A stretch of 64,000 nucleotides of DNA from an uncultured Lachnospiraceae bacterium (GTDB taxonomy: Bacteria > Bacillota > Clostridia > Lachnospirales > Lachnospiraceae). Below, one piece after another: positions 46,139-55,082 of the stretch. Under the pieces are notes generated by a model that was given only the letters and a program-made list of their open reading frames with translations, was not told the DNA's origin and did not search any database. Position numbers and translations under genes: made by a program. The stretch spans positions 1 to 64,000 of the forward strand of contig CATKXR010000009.1 of the NCBI GenBank assembly GCA_949840805.1, in the 5' to 3' direction. Positions within the stretch are counted from its first letter, which is position 1. Each line of letters begins with the position of its first letter.

Positions 46139-46639
46139 ATGGAAAATTTGAGAAAACGGGAAGATTATATTTCCTGGGACGAGTATTTTATGGGAGTTGC
46201 AGAACTGTCGGGAATGCGTTCGAAAGATCCGAATACACAGGTGGGGGCCTGCATTGTAAGTGATGACAACAAGATACTTTCCATGGGATATAACGGTTTT
46301 CCAAGGGGATGTTCCGATGATGATTTTCCATGGGGAAAACAGCTTGAGACAGAGGATCCTTATAATGCCAAATATCTGTATGTGACACACAGCGAATTGA
46401 ATGCGATTTTGAATTACCGTGGCGGGAGCCTGGAGGGGAGCAGGCTGTATGTGACGCTGTTTCCCTGTAATGAATGCGCCAAAGCCATTATTCAGGCAGG
46501 AATTAAAACCGTGATCTACAAGGAGGATAAATATCAGGATTCGCCTTCGATGCGGGCTTCTAAAAGAATGCTCAATGCGGCCGGGGTGCGTTATTACCAG
46601 TATGAGACCACGGGAAGAATCATCAAAATTCAGGTTTAG
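46139..46639 (+). CDS. Deoxycytidylate deaminase
   Basis: The 166-residue zinc deaminase has the N-terminal DEYFMGVAELSGMRSKDPNT and zinc ligands HSELNAI (His, Glu) and PCNECAK (two Cys). It converts dCMP to dUMP for thymidylate synthesis. The relative ComEB sits in Bacillus competence operons, but here context gives no such link. GAAAGGA precedes the start. It lies 12 bases ahead of the radical SAM gene. Confidence 0.93.
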   Translation: MENLRKREDYISWDEYFMGVAELSGMRSKDPNTQVGACIVSDDNKILSMGYNGFPRGCSDDDFPWGKQLETEDPYNAKYLYVTHSELNAILNYRGGSLEGSRLYVTLFPCNECAKAIIQAGIKTVIYKEDKYQDSPSMRASKRMLNAAGVRYYQYETTGRIIKIQV

Positions 46640-46651
46640 GCGGCAGAGAAG

Positions 46652-48397
46652 ATGAAGATTCTGCTGGTGGCAGTCAATGCAAAGTATATTCACTCCAATC
46701 CGGGAGTGTACAGTCTGAAGATGTATGCAGAAAACATACAAAAATTGCGGGAATATGCCGGGAGTAGTGTGGATATTGATCTTGCCGAATATACGATCAA
46801 TAACCAGACAGAACAGATCTTGGAGGATATTTTTAAAAGAAAGCCGGATGTGGTGGGATTTTCCTGCTATATCTGGAATATATCCTGCATATTGGAACTG
46901 GTGCAGGACCTCCATAAAATATTGCCGGACACGGATATCTGGCTGGGCGGTCCGGAGGTGTCTTTTGATACAAAAGAACTGTTGGAGAATGAGCCGGAAA
47001 TATTGGGGGCAATGAGGGGCGAGGGAGAGGAGATTTTTGCAGATCTGACGGTTTTCTACCGGAAACTGGGATGCGCCGTGCGATGTTTTGACAGAAGATA
47101 TACAGAAGGAACAGAAGAAAGTTGGGAAAGAAGGCTGAATAAAATTCCGGGGCTGGTCTTTCGCGGGAATAATGGGGAAATACGGGAGCGGGAGACAAAG
47201 AAAGCCATGAATATGGACCGGCTTCCGTTTTTATACCTGGGGCAGGATGGATTTGAACACAGGATTATCTATTATGAAAGCAGCAGAGGATGTCCGTTTT
47301 CCTGCAGTTATTGCTTGTCTTCTATCGAGAAGTCCGTTCGTTTCCGAAGCTTAGAGCTGGTCAGGAGAGACCTGGATTTCTTTTTAGAAAAGAAGGTTCC
47401 CCAGGTAAAATTTGTGGACAGGACATTTAACTGTAAGAAAAGTCATGCCTTAGCTATCTGGCGTCATATCTTAGAACATGACAACGGGGTGACAAATTTT
47501 CATTTTGAGGTGGCGGCGGATCTCATGGATGAAGAAGAAATAAATCTGATTGGAAAAATGCGTCCCGGGCTGATTCAGTTGGAAATTGGAGTACAAAGCA
47601 CGAATCCACGGACGATTTGTGAGATACGGCGCAAAATGGATTTGGAAAAGGTGCGGCAGGTAACAGCAAAGATCCATGAAGGAAGAAGGATTCACCAGCA
47701 TTTGGATCTGATTGCAGGGCTTCCTTATGAAGATTATGAAAGTTTTCACGGTTCTTTTAATGATGTGTATGCCATGGCGCCGGATCAGCTTCAATTGGGG
47801 TTTTTAAAGGTACTTAAGGGTTCTTACATGTACGAGAAGGCCGAAGAGTACGGATTGGTCCGTACAGAAAAGCCGCCTTATGAGGTGCTTGCCACCCGCT
47901 GGCTTCCTTATGAGGATGTGAGGCGTTTAAAGGGAATAGAAAATATGGTAGAGGTCTACTATAACAGCGGCCAGTTTGCCAATACATTAAAATTGCTTGC
48001 TGATAAATTTTCCGATGCCTTTGTGATGTATGAACGGTTGGCACAATATTATGAGGAGCGGAAGCTTAACGGGAAAAATCACAGCAGGATGGCCCGATAT
48101 GAGATCCTATATGAATTTATTGTGGAAACGGGTCCGGAAGCGGATTTTTTTGAGAAGATCCAGGACGCATTGGTGTGTGATTGTTATCTTCGGGAAAACT
48201 GTAAAAGCCGTCCGCCCTTTGCCTTGGAGCAGGCGCCTTATAAAGAGAAAATCAGATGCCTGGTGCCGGAACTGCGCCGTCTGGGAACCCGGATTCATAT
48301 TGAAGTGCTGCGATGCGGGGAAATATGGCTGTTTGATTACAGAAGCAGGGACCCTTTGAGCGGGAATGCTTTGATGGTGCGAATAGGGGAAATATGA
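46652..48397 (+). CDS. B12-binding radical SAM protein with DUF4080 tail
   Basis: The 581-residue protein has an N-terminal cobalamin-binding domain (1-170; MKILLVAVNAKYIHSNPG, IWLGGPEVSFD). The radical SAM core holds SRGCPFSCSYCLSS (the three Cys at about 214, 218, 221). A C-terminal DUF4080 region of about 180 residues follows. Class B radical SAM enzymes commonly methylate unreactive carbons; the target here is unknown. The ribosome site is weak. It follows the deaminase closely. Confidence 0.9.
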   Translation: MKILLVAVNAKYIHSNPGVYSLKMYAENIQKLREYAGSSVDIDLAEYTINNQTEQILEDIFKRKPDVVGFSCYIWNISCILELVQDLHKILPDTDIWLGGPEVSFDTKELLENEPEILGAMRGEGEEIFADLTVFYRKLGCAVRCFDRRYTEGTEESWERRLNKIPGLVFRGNNGEIRERETKKAMNMDRLPFLYLGQDGFEHRIIYYESSRGCPFSCSYCLSSIEKSVRFRSLELVRRDLDFFLEKKVPQVKFVDRTFNCKKSHALAIWRHILEHDNGVTNFHFEVAADLMDEEEINLIGKMRPGLIQLEIGVQSTNPRTICEIRRKMDLEKVRQVTAKIHEGRRIHQHLDLIAGLPYEDYESFHGSFNDVYAMAPDQLQLGFLKVLKGSYMYEKAEEYGLVRTEKPPYEVLATRWLPYEDVRRLKGIENMVEVYYNSGQFANTLKLLADKFSDAFVMYERLAQYYEERKLNGKNHSRMARYEILYEFIVETGPEADFFEKIQDALVCDCYLRENCKSRPPFALEQAPYKEKIRCLVPELRRLGTRIHIEVLRCGEIWLFDYRSRDPLSGNALMVRIGEI

Positions 48398-48427
48398 ACG
48401 GTTTGCTGCAGAAGGGAATAGGGAAAA

Positions 48428-49192
48428 TTGGAGAGAAGTTATGTGGCGGTGGATCTGGAGACTACCGGCCTGGAGGCAAAGAGGGAGAAGATTATAGAGA
48501 TCGGGGCAATCCGTGTTGTGGACGGAAGAGAAACGGACACATATCATTCCATGGTAAATCCCTGGCGGAGCCTGGAAGAACGGATTACGGAGCTGACCGG
48601 TATCACAGACGAAATGGTAGAACATGCGCCGGATATTGGGGATATTATCGAGGAGTTTGTGGAATTCTGCGGACAGTTTCCGCTGCTTGGACACCGCATT
48701 ATGTTTGATTATGGTTTTTTGAAACGGGCGGCGGTGAACCATGGGATTTCATTTGAGAAAAGCGGAATCGACACGCTGAAGCTGTGTCGTCGTTTCATGC
48801 CGGAGGATCAGCCGAAAAATCTGTCAGCGGCATGTGCCTTTTTTGGAATAAAACGCAAAACGGCTCATCGGGCATTGGAAGATGCCCGGGATGCCCACCT
48901 TTTATATCAACAGCTTGCAGGCCGGTTTTTAAAAAGATGGGAACCTGATTTTGTGGAAGAGGCAGCAGAAGAAAAAAAGAAGTTTTCGGAAGATCAGGAA
49001 GCATTTGCGGCAAAACCCATGATCTGCAAAGTAAAAAAAGAAGTGCCGGCAACGAAAAAGCAAAAAGAGGACTTGCGGTATTTAATAAAATATCATAAAA
49101 TAGATGTGCCTGTGGAAATCGACCGTCTAAGCCGCAACGAGGTGTCCCGGCTTAAAGATCGGATTATTTTTCAATATGGCAGGATACAATAA
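48428..49192 (+). CDS. DnaQ-like 3'-5' exonuclease
   Basis: The 254-residue DEDDh exonuclease has motif I AVDLETTGLEAKREKIIE, motif II HRIMFDYGFLKRA and motif III HRALEDARDAHLL. A C-terminal extension (KQKEDLRYLIKYHKIDVPV) resembles small helical add-ons in clostridial PolC-epsilon-like proteins. The start is uncertain: TTG at 48428 keeps the family N-terminus, whereas a GTG at 48443 has GGAGAG at the better distance. Role is in DNA proofreading or repair. Confidence 0.87.
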   Translation: MERSYVAVDLETTGLEAKREKIIEIGAIRVVDGRETDTYHSMVNPWRSLEERITELTGITDEMVEHAPDIGDIIEEFVEFCGQFPLLGHRIMFDYGFLKRAAVNHGISFEKSGIDTLKLCRRFMPEDQPKNLSAACAFFGIKRKTAHRALEDARDAHLLYQQLAGRFLKRWEPDFVEEAAEEKKKFSEDQEAFAAKPMICKVKKEVPATKKQKEDLRYLIKYHKIDVPVEIDRLSRNEVSRLKDRIIFQYGRIQ

Positions 49193-49226
49193 ATTAAAAG
49201 CACAGCAAAAGAGGTGAAATGCAATC

Positions 49227-49334
49227 ATGATGAACAATAAAAAGAAAAAAATGTTTTCCACGATTATGGTCGTTATTCTGGTGCTTGCCATGATCATACC
49301 TACAATAGCAGGCGCGTTGACAATGTTTAATTAA
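49227..49334 (+). CDS. Small single-span membrane peptide, 35 residues
   Basis: ATG at 49227 (or 49230) is preceded by GAGGTGA at 9 bases. The product is MMNNKKKKMFSTIM, then a hydrophobic helix VVILVLAMIIPTIAG and a short end ALTMFN. Size, lysine-rich start and single helix resemble the small DUF4044-type family, though that match is by eye only. It lies 34 bases after the exonuclease gene and before the VanW gene. Confidence 0.6.
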   Translation: MMNNKKKKMFSTIMVVILVLAMIIPTIAGALTMFN

Positions 49335-49359
49335 ATGAAAGAGTATCTGAGGAGTGATC

Positions 49360-51024
49360 ATGAAAAAGGTTAATATATGGGGCACCCTTTTTGCCGCGGT
49401 CACCGCGGCTGTATTTTTTGCAGGGCCGGTATATGCAAGAGAGAGAACGTTTCCGGACGGATTTTTTGTGGGGGAGATCGGCCTTGGAGGAATGACGCGC
49501 GAGGAAGCCAGGCAGGCCATCGAGGCAGAAATCGAGAGACTGGCAGACCGGAAAGTGATCCTGGATATTGCAGGCAATACGGCTTTTGTGACGGCAGAAA
49601 AGCTTGGGCTGTCCTGGACGAATATGGACGTGGTGGATAAGGCAATGGAACAGGTTTCATCAGGAAATCTGGTACGGCAGTATATGGTACGCAAGGATAT
49701 GATGAAAAGACCGGCGCATATTCCGCTGGAAACCAGTGTGGAAGAAGAAAAAGTCGAAAAATTTGTGAGGGATCAGACGGAAGGGCTGATGGAGGAGCCG
49801 CAGAATGCTTCTATTGTCCGGGAGAACGGGGCCTTTATGATAACTCCGGGAGTGTCCGGAAAAGTGGTGGATGTGGCGGCTACGAAGCAGGCCCTGGATG
49901 AGGCTTTTATGAACCAGACAGGGAATGAGGTCATGGTGGCAGCGGCAGTGGAGCAGAAGCAGCCGGATATTACAGAGGAAGATCTGGCATCAATCGGAGA
50001 TGTGCTGGGAACCTTTACTACGGATTTCAGCAGCAGCGGCTCATCACGTTCAGGAAATCTGGCCAACGGGGCGTCCAAGATCAATGGCCATGTGCTGATG
50101 CCTGGGGAAACTTTGTCAGGATACGAATGTATGCATCCGTTTACAACGGCCAACGGCTATTATACGGCAGCAGCTTATGAGGGCGGCAGAGTTGTGGATA
50201 GTGTGGGGGGAGGCGTGTGCCAGATCGCAACGACTCTCTATAATGCGGCTTTGCGGGCAGAGCTGGAGATCACCCAGCGGCAGAACCATTCCATGGTTGT
50301 AGGGTATGTAAAGCCCTCCATGGATGCAGCCATTGCAGGGACGGTAAAAGACATTAAAATTACCAACAATTACAGCACACCCATCTTTGTGGAGGGATAT
50401 ACGGCGAACCGGAAACTCACTTTTACCATTTACGGAAAAGAGACCAGGCCGGGGAACCGGACTGTGGAATATGTATCGGAGACGTTAAGTTCCATCAGCC
50501 CGGGGGCACCGACGGAACAGGTAAACCCATCTATGGCCCCGGGAAGCAGAAAGCAGGTTCAGTCAGCCCATCGGGGTGTAAAATCAAGGCTCTGGAAAGT
50601 GGTTACGGTAGACGGGGTGGAGACAGAACGGACCTTGCTTCACACAGACACATACAATGCGTCTAAAGCAATCGTGATGGTGGGGCCGCCTGTAGCAGCG
50701 CCTGATCCTGCAGATGTGCCTGTTCCGGGGGAGATTTTGTCTCATCCGGGGCAGGAGAACACAACAGGACAACCGGAAACAGTAAATCCGGACAACCATC
50801 CTGACGTGCCGGGCTCAGGAACAGCCCAGGATCCGTCCGCGGCAGGCTCGGAATCTCCGGCCCAGCCAGAAAGTTCTGCCCCGTCTTCTGCCACAGAGGC
50901 ACCTGCCCCGGCGGAGAATCCTGCACCTGTCCCGGCGGAGACATCGGCGCCTACGGGAATATCGGTGCCTGCTCCGGCGGAGCCGCCGGCAATGGCGTCA
51001 TCACCTGAGGAACCGGCTGCATGA
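49360..51024 (+). CDS. VanW-family protein with Pro/Ala-rich tail
   Basis: The 554-residue product has a signal peptide (1-25, ending VYARE), a peptidoglycan-binding-4 type region (about 30-200), and the VanW domain with VDSVGGGVCQIATTLYNAAL and RQNHSMVVGYVKPS. A G5-like strand region follows, then a roughly 110-residue tail rich in P, A, E and S. It is probably secreted and wall-associated. VanW was first seen in vancomycin-resistance clusters but the role is unknown. GAGGAG precedes start 49360. Its stop overlaps the next start. Confidence 0.88.
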   Translation: MKKVNIWGTLFAAVTAAVFFAGPVYARERTFPDGFFVGEIGLGGMTREEARQAIEAEIERLADRKVILDIAGNTAFVTAEKLGLSWTNMDVVDKAMEQVSSGNLVRQYMVRKDMMKRPAHIPLETSVEEEKVEKFVRDQTEGLMEEPQNASIVRENGAFMITPGVSGKVVDVAATKQALDEAFMNQTGNEVMVAAAVEQKQPDITEEDLASIGDVLGTFTTDFSSSGSSRSGNLANGASKINGHVLMPGETLSGYECMHPFTTANGYYTAAAYEGGRVVDSVGGGVCQIATTLYNAALRAELEITQRQNHSMVVGYVKPSMDAAIAGTVKDIKITNNYSTPIFVEGYTANRKLTFTIYGKETRPGNRTVEYVSETLSSISPGAPTEQVNPSMAPGSRKQVQSAHRGVKSRLWKVVTVDGVETERTLLHTDTYNASKAIVMVGPPVAAPDPADVPVPGEILSHPGQENTTGQPETVNPDNHPDVPGSGTAQDPSAAGSESPAQPESSAPSSATEAPAPAENPAPVPAETSAPTGISVPAPAEPPAMASSPEEPAA

Positions 51025-51632
51025 AGCCCCTTTCTCCCCATGGCCATTTTGGTTTTATGGAAGAAGGGCAGGATCTGGTAGCGGCAGGATTTGCAGGATT
51101 ATCAGGAACCAGGATGATCCTGAATTCCAGGAACCAGGATTTGAGACATCGTTTTTCAGAAGAATATCTGGAAACTTTGGCCATGTGCGGCGGAGAATGT
51201 GGAAGGATACGAAAAGAAGAATTTCGAACATTAAAATATTGGAAATCTTTTGGCGCGGCAGAGTTTGAACCGGCAGGGGAAGGAGGCATTTTGACGGCGC
51301 TCTGGAACCTGTCGGGGGCATACCGGCTCGGTGTGGAGTTTTCTTTGAAAAAAATTCCCATCATGCAGGGAACGATTGAGATTTGTGAGTTTTTCGGACT
51401 GAATCCTTATCGTCTGCACAGTGACGGATGCTGGGTTCTTGTATCGGAAAATGGCGGGAGAACGGTGGCAAGACTGGAAGAAAAAGGAATCAGAGGAGCA
51501 GTGATCGGAAGTGTTACCAAGGGAATTGCCCGGGTGATTACAGATGTAGGAGAACGAAGTTTTCTGAATCGCCCCCAGCCGGATGAACTGGAAAAGGTAA
51601 TGGTGCAGAGAAGGGAACAAGAATCAGATTAG
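51021..51632 (+). CDS. HypE/AIR synthase C-terminal-like protein
   Basis: The 203-residue protein resembles only the second half of AIR-synthase-like proteins such as HypE: GGILTALWNLSGAYRLGVEF, GTIEICEFFGLNPYRLHSDG, then GIRGAVIGSVTKG. The N-terminal half with the ATP site is absent, and no hyp genes are present. The first 70 residues match nothing I know. It starts by ATGA overlap with the VanW gene, so translation is coupled. The function is unknown; it could be a small-molecule-binding domain. Confidence 0.7.
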   Translation: MKPLSPHGHFGFMEEGQDLVAAGFAGLSGTRMILNSRNQDLRHRFSEEYLETLAMCGGECGRIRKEEFRTLKYWKSFGAAEFEPAGEGGILTALWNLSGAYRLGVEFSLKKIPIMQGTIEICEFFGLNPYRLHSDGCWVLVSENGGRTVARLEEKGIRGAVIGSVTKGIARVITDVGERSFLNRPQPDELEKVMVQRREQESD

Positions 51633-51674
51633 AACGGTTGCAGATCGATTTGAGGGAAAAGGAGGCAGTTGGCC

Positions 51675-52157
51675 ATGAGAGAAAAAATTTTGGCAGTAAT
51701 AGAAAAGAACAGCAGGATCGATATCCATGATCTGGCAATATTGCTGGGGGAAAGTGAAGTGGCAGTGGCAAATGAAATCGCCGAGATGGAGCGAGAGAGG
51801 ATTATCTGCGGTTATCATACGTTGATTAACTGGGAAAATACAAGTGAGGAGAAGGTGATTGCCTTGATCGAGGTAAAGGTGACACCTCAGCGCGGCATGG
51901 GATTTGACAAGATTGCCGAGCGTATTTACCAGTACAGTGAGGTAAACGCCGTGTATCTGATGTCCGGCGCCTATGATTTTACAGTGATTTTAGAAGGCAA
52001 GACCATGCGTCAGGTGGCGCAGTTTGTCTCGGATAAGCTGTCGCCCCTTGATTCGGTCTTAAGTACTGCCACTCATTTTGTGTTGAAAAAATATAAGGAC
52101 CACGGCACGATTCTTTGTGACGAGATCCAGGATGAAAGGATGCTGATCACGCCGTGA
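51675..52157 (+). CDS. Lrp/AsnC-family regulator
   Basis: The 160-residue protein has an N-terminal helix-turn-helix (REKILAVIEKNSRIDIHDLA, ESEVAVANEIAEMER) and a C-terminal RAM effector domain (ALIEVKVTPQRGMGFD, VYLMSGAYDFTVILEG). It probably senses an amino acid. Start 51675 has AAAGGAGG upstream. It overlaps the aminotransferase (GTGA), so the regulator and enzyme are co-made and the enzyme may be its target. Confidence 0.92.
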   Translation: MREKILAVIEKNSRIDIHDLAILLGESEVAVANEIAEMERERIICGYHTLINWENTSEEKVIALIEVKVTPQRGMGFDKIAERIYQYSEVNAVYLMSGAYDFTVILEGKTMRQVAQFVSDKLSPLDSVLSTATHFVLKKYKDHGTILCDEIQDERMLITP

Positions 52158-53320
52158 GAAACCCACTATCAGAAAAAATTGTGACGATTCCGCCTTCAGG
52201 AATACGGAAGTTCTTTGATATAGTAAGCGAGATGAAGGATGCAATCTCTCTGGGCGTTGGCGAGCCGGATTTTGATACCCCGTGGCATATCCGGGAAGAG
52301 GGAATCTATTCGCTGGAAAAGGGGCGTACTTTTTATACGGCAAATGCGGGTCTGCGGGATCTGCGGGTAGAGATACATAATTATCTGAAACGCAGGTGTG
52401 ATTTGAGCTATGACCCGGACAAGGAGATCCTGGTAACGGTGGGAGGCAGTGAGGCCATTGATATTGCTCTTCGCGCCATGCTGGATCCCGGAGATGAAGT
52501 GCTGGTGCCTCAGCCCAGTTTTGTTTCTTATGTACCCTGCGCGGTACTCGCAGGCGGTGTGGCGGTTCCCATCGAGCTGGAGGATAAAGACGAGTTCCGC
52601 CTGACGCCGGAAAAACTGCTGGAAAAGATTACGCCGAAGACCAAGATACTGGTGCTGCCCTTTCCCAACAATCCTACGGGAGCAGTCATGCGGCGGGAAC
52701 ATTTAGTCGAGATAGCAAAAATCGTGGAGGAACATGATCTGTTTGTGCTGTCAGATGAGATTTATGGAGAGCTGACGTATGGAGAGGAGCATGTGTCTAT
52801 AGCGTCAATTCCGGGCATGAGAGAGAGAACCGTGCTGATCAACGGTTTTTCCAAAGCGTTTGCCATGACAGGGTGGCGTCTGGGATATGCCTGCGCGCCT
52901 GAGATTATTTTAAAACAAATGCTGAAAATCCATCAGTTTGCGATTATGTGCGCCCCCACTACCAGCCAATATGCAGCCATTGACGCTATGAAAAACAGTG
53001 ATGAGGATGTGAGCCACATGCGGGAATCCTATGACCAGCGGCGGAGGTATCTGCTCCATGCTTTTGAAGAGATGAGGCTGGAGTGTTTTGAGCCGTTGGG
53101 AGCTTTTTATGCTTTCCCCAGCATTAAGCGTTTTGGGATGACTTCTGATGAATTTGCCAACCGGCTTCTTCAGGAAGAAAAGGTAGCGGTGGTGCCAGGC
53201 ACGGCCTTTGGCGACAGTGGGGAAGGATATCTTCGGATTTCTTATGCCTATTCTCTTAAAAGCCTGAAGGAAGCTCTTGGGCGCATTGAACGGTTTGTGA
53301 AACGGCTGGACGGGGAATGA
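52154..53320 (+). CDS. PLP-dependent aminotransferase, class I/II
   Basis: The 388-residue fold-type I enzyme has SLGVGEPDFDTPWHIRE, LPFPNNPTGAVM, FVLSDEIYGELTYG and the PLP lysine in NGFSKAFAMTGWRLGYACAP (Lys near 234). It matches the aspartate/aromatic aminotransferase group often seen beside Lrp genes in clostridia. The GTG start at 52154 overlaps the regulator's stop. The substrate is not certain. Confidence 0.93.
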   Translation: MRNPLSEKIVTIPPSGIRKFFDIVSEMKDAISLGVGEPDFDTPWHIREEGIYSLEKGRTFYTANAGLRDLRVEIHNYLKRRCDLSYDPDKEILVTVGGSEAIDIALRAMLDPGDEVLVPQPSFVSYVPCAVLAGGVAVPIELEDKDEFRLTPEKLLEKITPKTKILVLPFPNNPTGAVMRREHLVEIAKIVEEHDLFVLSDEIYGELTYGEEHVSIASIPGMRERTVLINGFSKAFAMTGWRLGYACAPEIILKQMLKIHQFAIMCAPTTSQYAAIDAMKNSDEDVSHMRESYDQRRRYLLHAFEEMRLECFEPLGAFYAFPSIKRFGMTSDEFANRLLQEEKVAVVPGTAFGDSGEGYLRISYAYSLKSLKEALGRIERFVKRLDGE

Positions 53321-53324
53321 TCGG

Positions 53325-53840
53325 ATGAACAGGATGAATGTAGTGCTTTTTGAGCCGGAAATGCCTTTAAACACGGGGAATATCGGAAGAACCTGTGTGG
53401 CTACCAATACCCGGCTTCATCTGATTGAACCGCTGGGATTTAAGCTGAATGAAAAAGCTGTCAGGCGGGCCGGGCTGGATTACTGGGATAAACTGGACGT
53501 GACGGTTTATTGTGATTTTCAGGATTTTATGGAAAAAAATCCCGGAGCGAAGATCTATATGGCTTCAACCAAGGCGAAAAAAGTATACACGGAAGCCGTG
53601 TATGAGCCGGATTGTTATCTGATGTTCGGCAAGGAGAGCGGGGGTATTCCAGAGGAGATTTTGATAAAAAACAGAGAAAATTGTGTGAGGATTCCTATGT
53701 GGGGGGAGATTCGTTCTTTAAATCTGGCCAATTCCGTGGCGGTTTTGCTGTATGAGGCGCTGCGGCAGAACGGGTTTGAGAGGATGACGAAGGAAGGGAA
53801 ACTGCATCGGCTGAAGTGGGAAGAGGGGAGGCAGGGATAG
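53325..53840 (+). CDS. trmL: tRNA (cytidine34-2'-O)-methyltransferase
   Basis: The 171-residue SPOUT methyltransferase has MNVVLFEPEMPLNTGNIGRT, LIEPLGFKLNEKAVRRAGLD, LMFGKESGGIPEEIL and IPMWGEIRSLNLANSVAVLL. It methylates the wobble base of tRNA-Leu. The start may be 53325 or the ATG at 53334, where the family begins. It lies 4 bases after the aminotransferase stop. A repeat element follows directly. Confidence 0.93.
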   Translation: MNRMNVVLFEPEMPLNTGNIGRTCVATNTRLHLIEPLGFKLNEKAVRRAGLDYWDKLDVTVYCDFQDFMEKNPGAKIYMASTKAKKVYTEAVYEPDCYLMFGKESGGIPEEILIKNRENCVRIPMWGEIRSLNLANSVAVLLYEALRQNGFERMTKEGKLHRLKWEEGRQG

Positions 53841-53851
53841 GTATTTGTTGT

Positions 53852-54008
53852 TATTTCGGAAGATCCGCCAGGTCAGTTTCCCGGGGTACGGGTAACTGAC
53901 CTGGCTACGTTATTGGCCGGTTTATAGGGGTGGGAACGTGTCTGAAAACGTTCTATCCTTCTTCTCCTGCGGATCTTTCGGAGAATGAATCCCTAACTAA
54001 ACAATAAT
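53852..54008. repeat. Nested-palindrome repeat element, short form
   Basis: A 155-base block is related to the long repeat at 22739-23125, in the opposite orientation. Shared blocks are CCCGGGGTACGGGTAAC followed by GCTACGTTAT, then GAACGTGTCTGAAAACGTTC, CTTCTCCTGCGGA and the terminal part ending TAGTTA-like sequence. The terminal repeats here are TTCGGAAGATCCGC and GCGGATCTTTCGGA. The loops of both long hairpins are missing, so it looks like an internal deletion derivative. It contains a small dyad CCAGGTCAG/CTGACCTGG. It fills the gap between trmL and the convergent reductase gene. Confidence 0.8.
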
Positions 54009-54010
54009 TT

Positions 54011-55048
54011 TTAGAAATTTGTCGCCGTCATTTCTTTTCCCGCAAGAACTTCCTCATAGTCCTTTAAGTTTCTTTCCAACAGCTCAGGAGTGTTTAAGCC
54101 GTAGGGGCATTTTGCGGCACATTGGCCACAGTGGAGGCATTCTTTGATTTTCATCATTTTTTCCTGGCCTTCTTGGGAAAGGTGGGAGGCAGAAGGGGAA
54201 CGGCGCAGCAGCAGGGACATCCGGGCGCAGTTATTGATTTCGATGCCTGCCGGGCAGGGCATACAGTAACCACAACCCCTGCAGAAACTTCCGCAAAGCT
54301 GTTCGCGGTCTTGTGCAATCATCGTCCGGATTTCTTCTGTCATTACAGGAGGATGTTCTATGTAGCTTAAAAATTCATCCAATTCCTGTTCTTTCTGGAT
54401 ACCCCAAATAGGAAGCACATCCGGGTATTGGGCGGCAAAAGCATAGGCGGCCGCCGAGTTGGTAATCAGTCCGCCGGAAAGGGATTTCATAGCAATAAAG
54501 CCTATGTTATGTTTCTGGCAGTCAGAAACCAGTCCAAGTTCCGGTTCGCCGGAAAGGTAGCAGAAGGGGAACTGCAGCGTGTCATACAGGCCACAGGCAA
54601 CGGCTTCCCGGGCGACAGAAAGGCGATGGTTTGTGATAGAAATAAAGCGGATTTTCCCTTGTTCTTTTGCTTTTAATGCTGCTTCATAAAGTCCGCTTCT
54701 ATCATCAGGTTTGGGGCAGAAGGAAGGGTTGTGGAACTGGTAGATGTCTATGTAATCTGTTTTTAAGAGGGTCAGGCTGCTGTGCAGATCTTTCCAGAAC
54801 TCTTCGGCCTTTTCGGCTGCTGTCTTGGTGGCAATGTATATGTGGCTGCGGATATCACTTAATGCCTGGCCGAGTTTTTCTTCGCTGTCTGTGTAGGCCC
54901 GGGCCGTATCAAAAAAGGTTATACCGCCGTCATAGGCTTTTCTCAGAAGCTTTACGGCATCTCCAATAGGAATACGCTGAATGGGAAGGGCGCCGAAGCC
55001 GTTTCGGTCTGTGGTGATACCGGTTCTGCCTAATGTGATTTTTGCCAT
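54011..55048 (-). CDS. Aldo/keto reductase with two 4Fe-4S motifs
   Basis: The 345-residue protein has an N-terminal TIM-barrel aldo/keto reductase (FFDTARAYTDSEEKLGQAL, DYIDIYQFHNPSF). The C-terminal region has two cysteine clusters, CRGCGYCMPCPAGIEI and CLHCGQCAAKCPYG, for iron-sulfur centres. Such fusions are common in anaerobes and may pass electrons between a pyridine nucleotide and a redox partner. AAGGAGG precedes the start. The substrate is unknown. Confidence 0.93.
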   Translation of the reverse strand: MAKITLGRTGITTDRNGFGALPIQRIPIGDAVKLLRKAYDGGITFFDTARAYTDSEEKLGQALSDIRSHIYIATKTAAEKAEEFWKDLHSSLTLLKTDYIDIYQFHNPSFCPKPDDRSGLYEAALKAKEQGKIRFISITNHRLSVAREAVACGLYDTLQFPFCYLSGEPELGLVSDCQKHNIGFIAMKSLSGGLITNSAAAYAFAAQYPDVLPIWGIQKEQELDEFLSYIEHPPVMTEEIRTMIAQDREQLCGSFCRGCGYCMPCPAGIEINNCARMSLLLRRSPSASHLSQEGQEKMMKIKECLHCGQCAAKCPYGLNTPELLERNLKDYEEVLAGKEMTATNF

Positions 55049-55082
55049 AAAAAATCCTCCTTGCGTTGTTTCACATAGTTTA

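Noticed and set aside
46106-46915. Minus-strand open frame of 269 codons over the deaminase gene
   Set aside because: Antisense of the dCMP deaminase and radical SAM genes, which have intact catalytic motifs.
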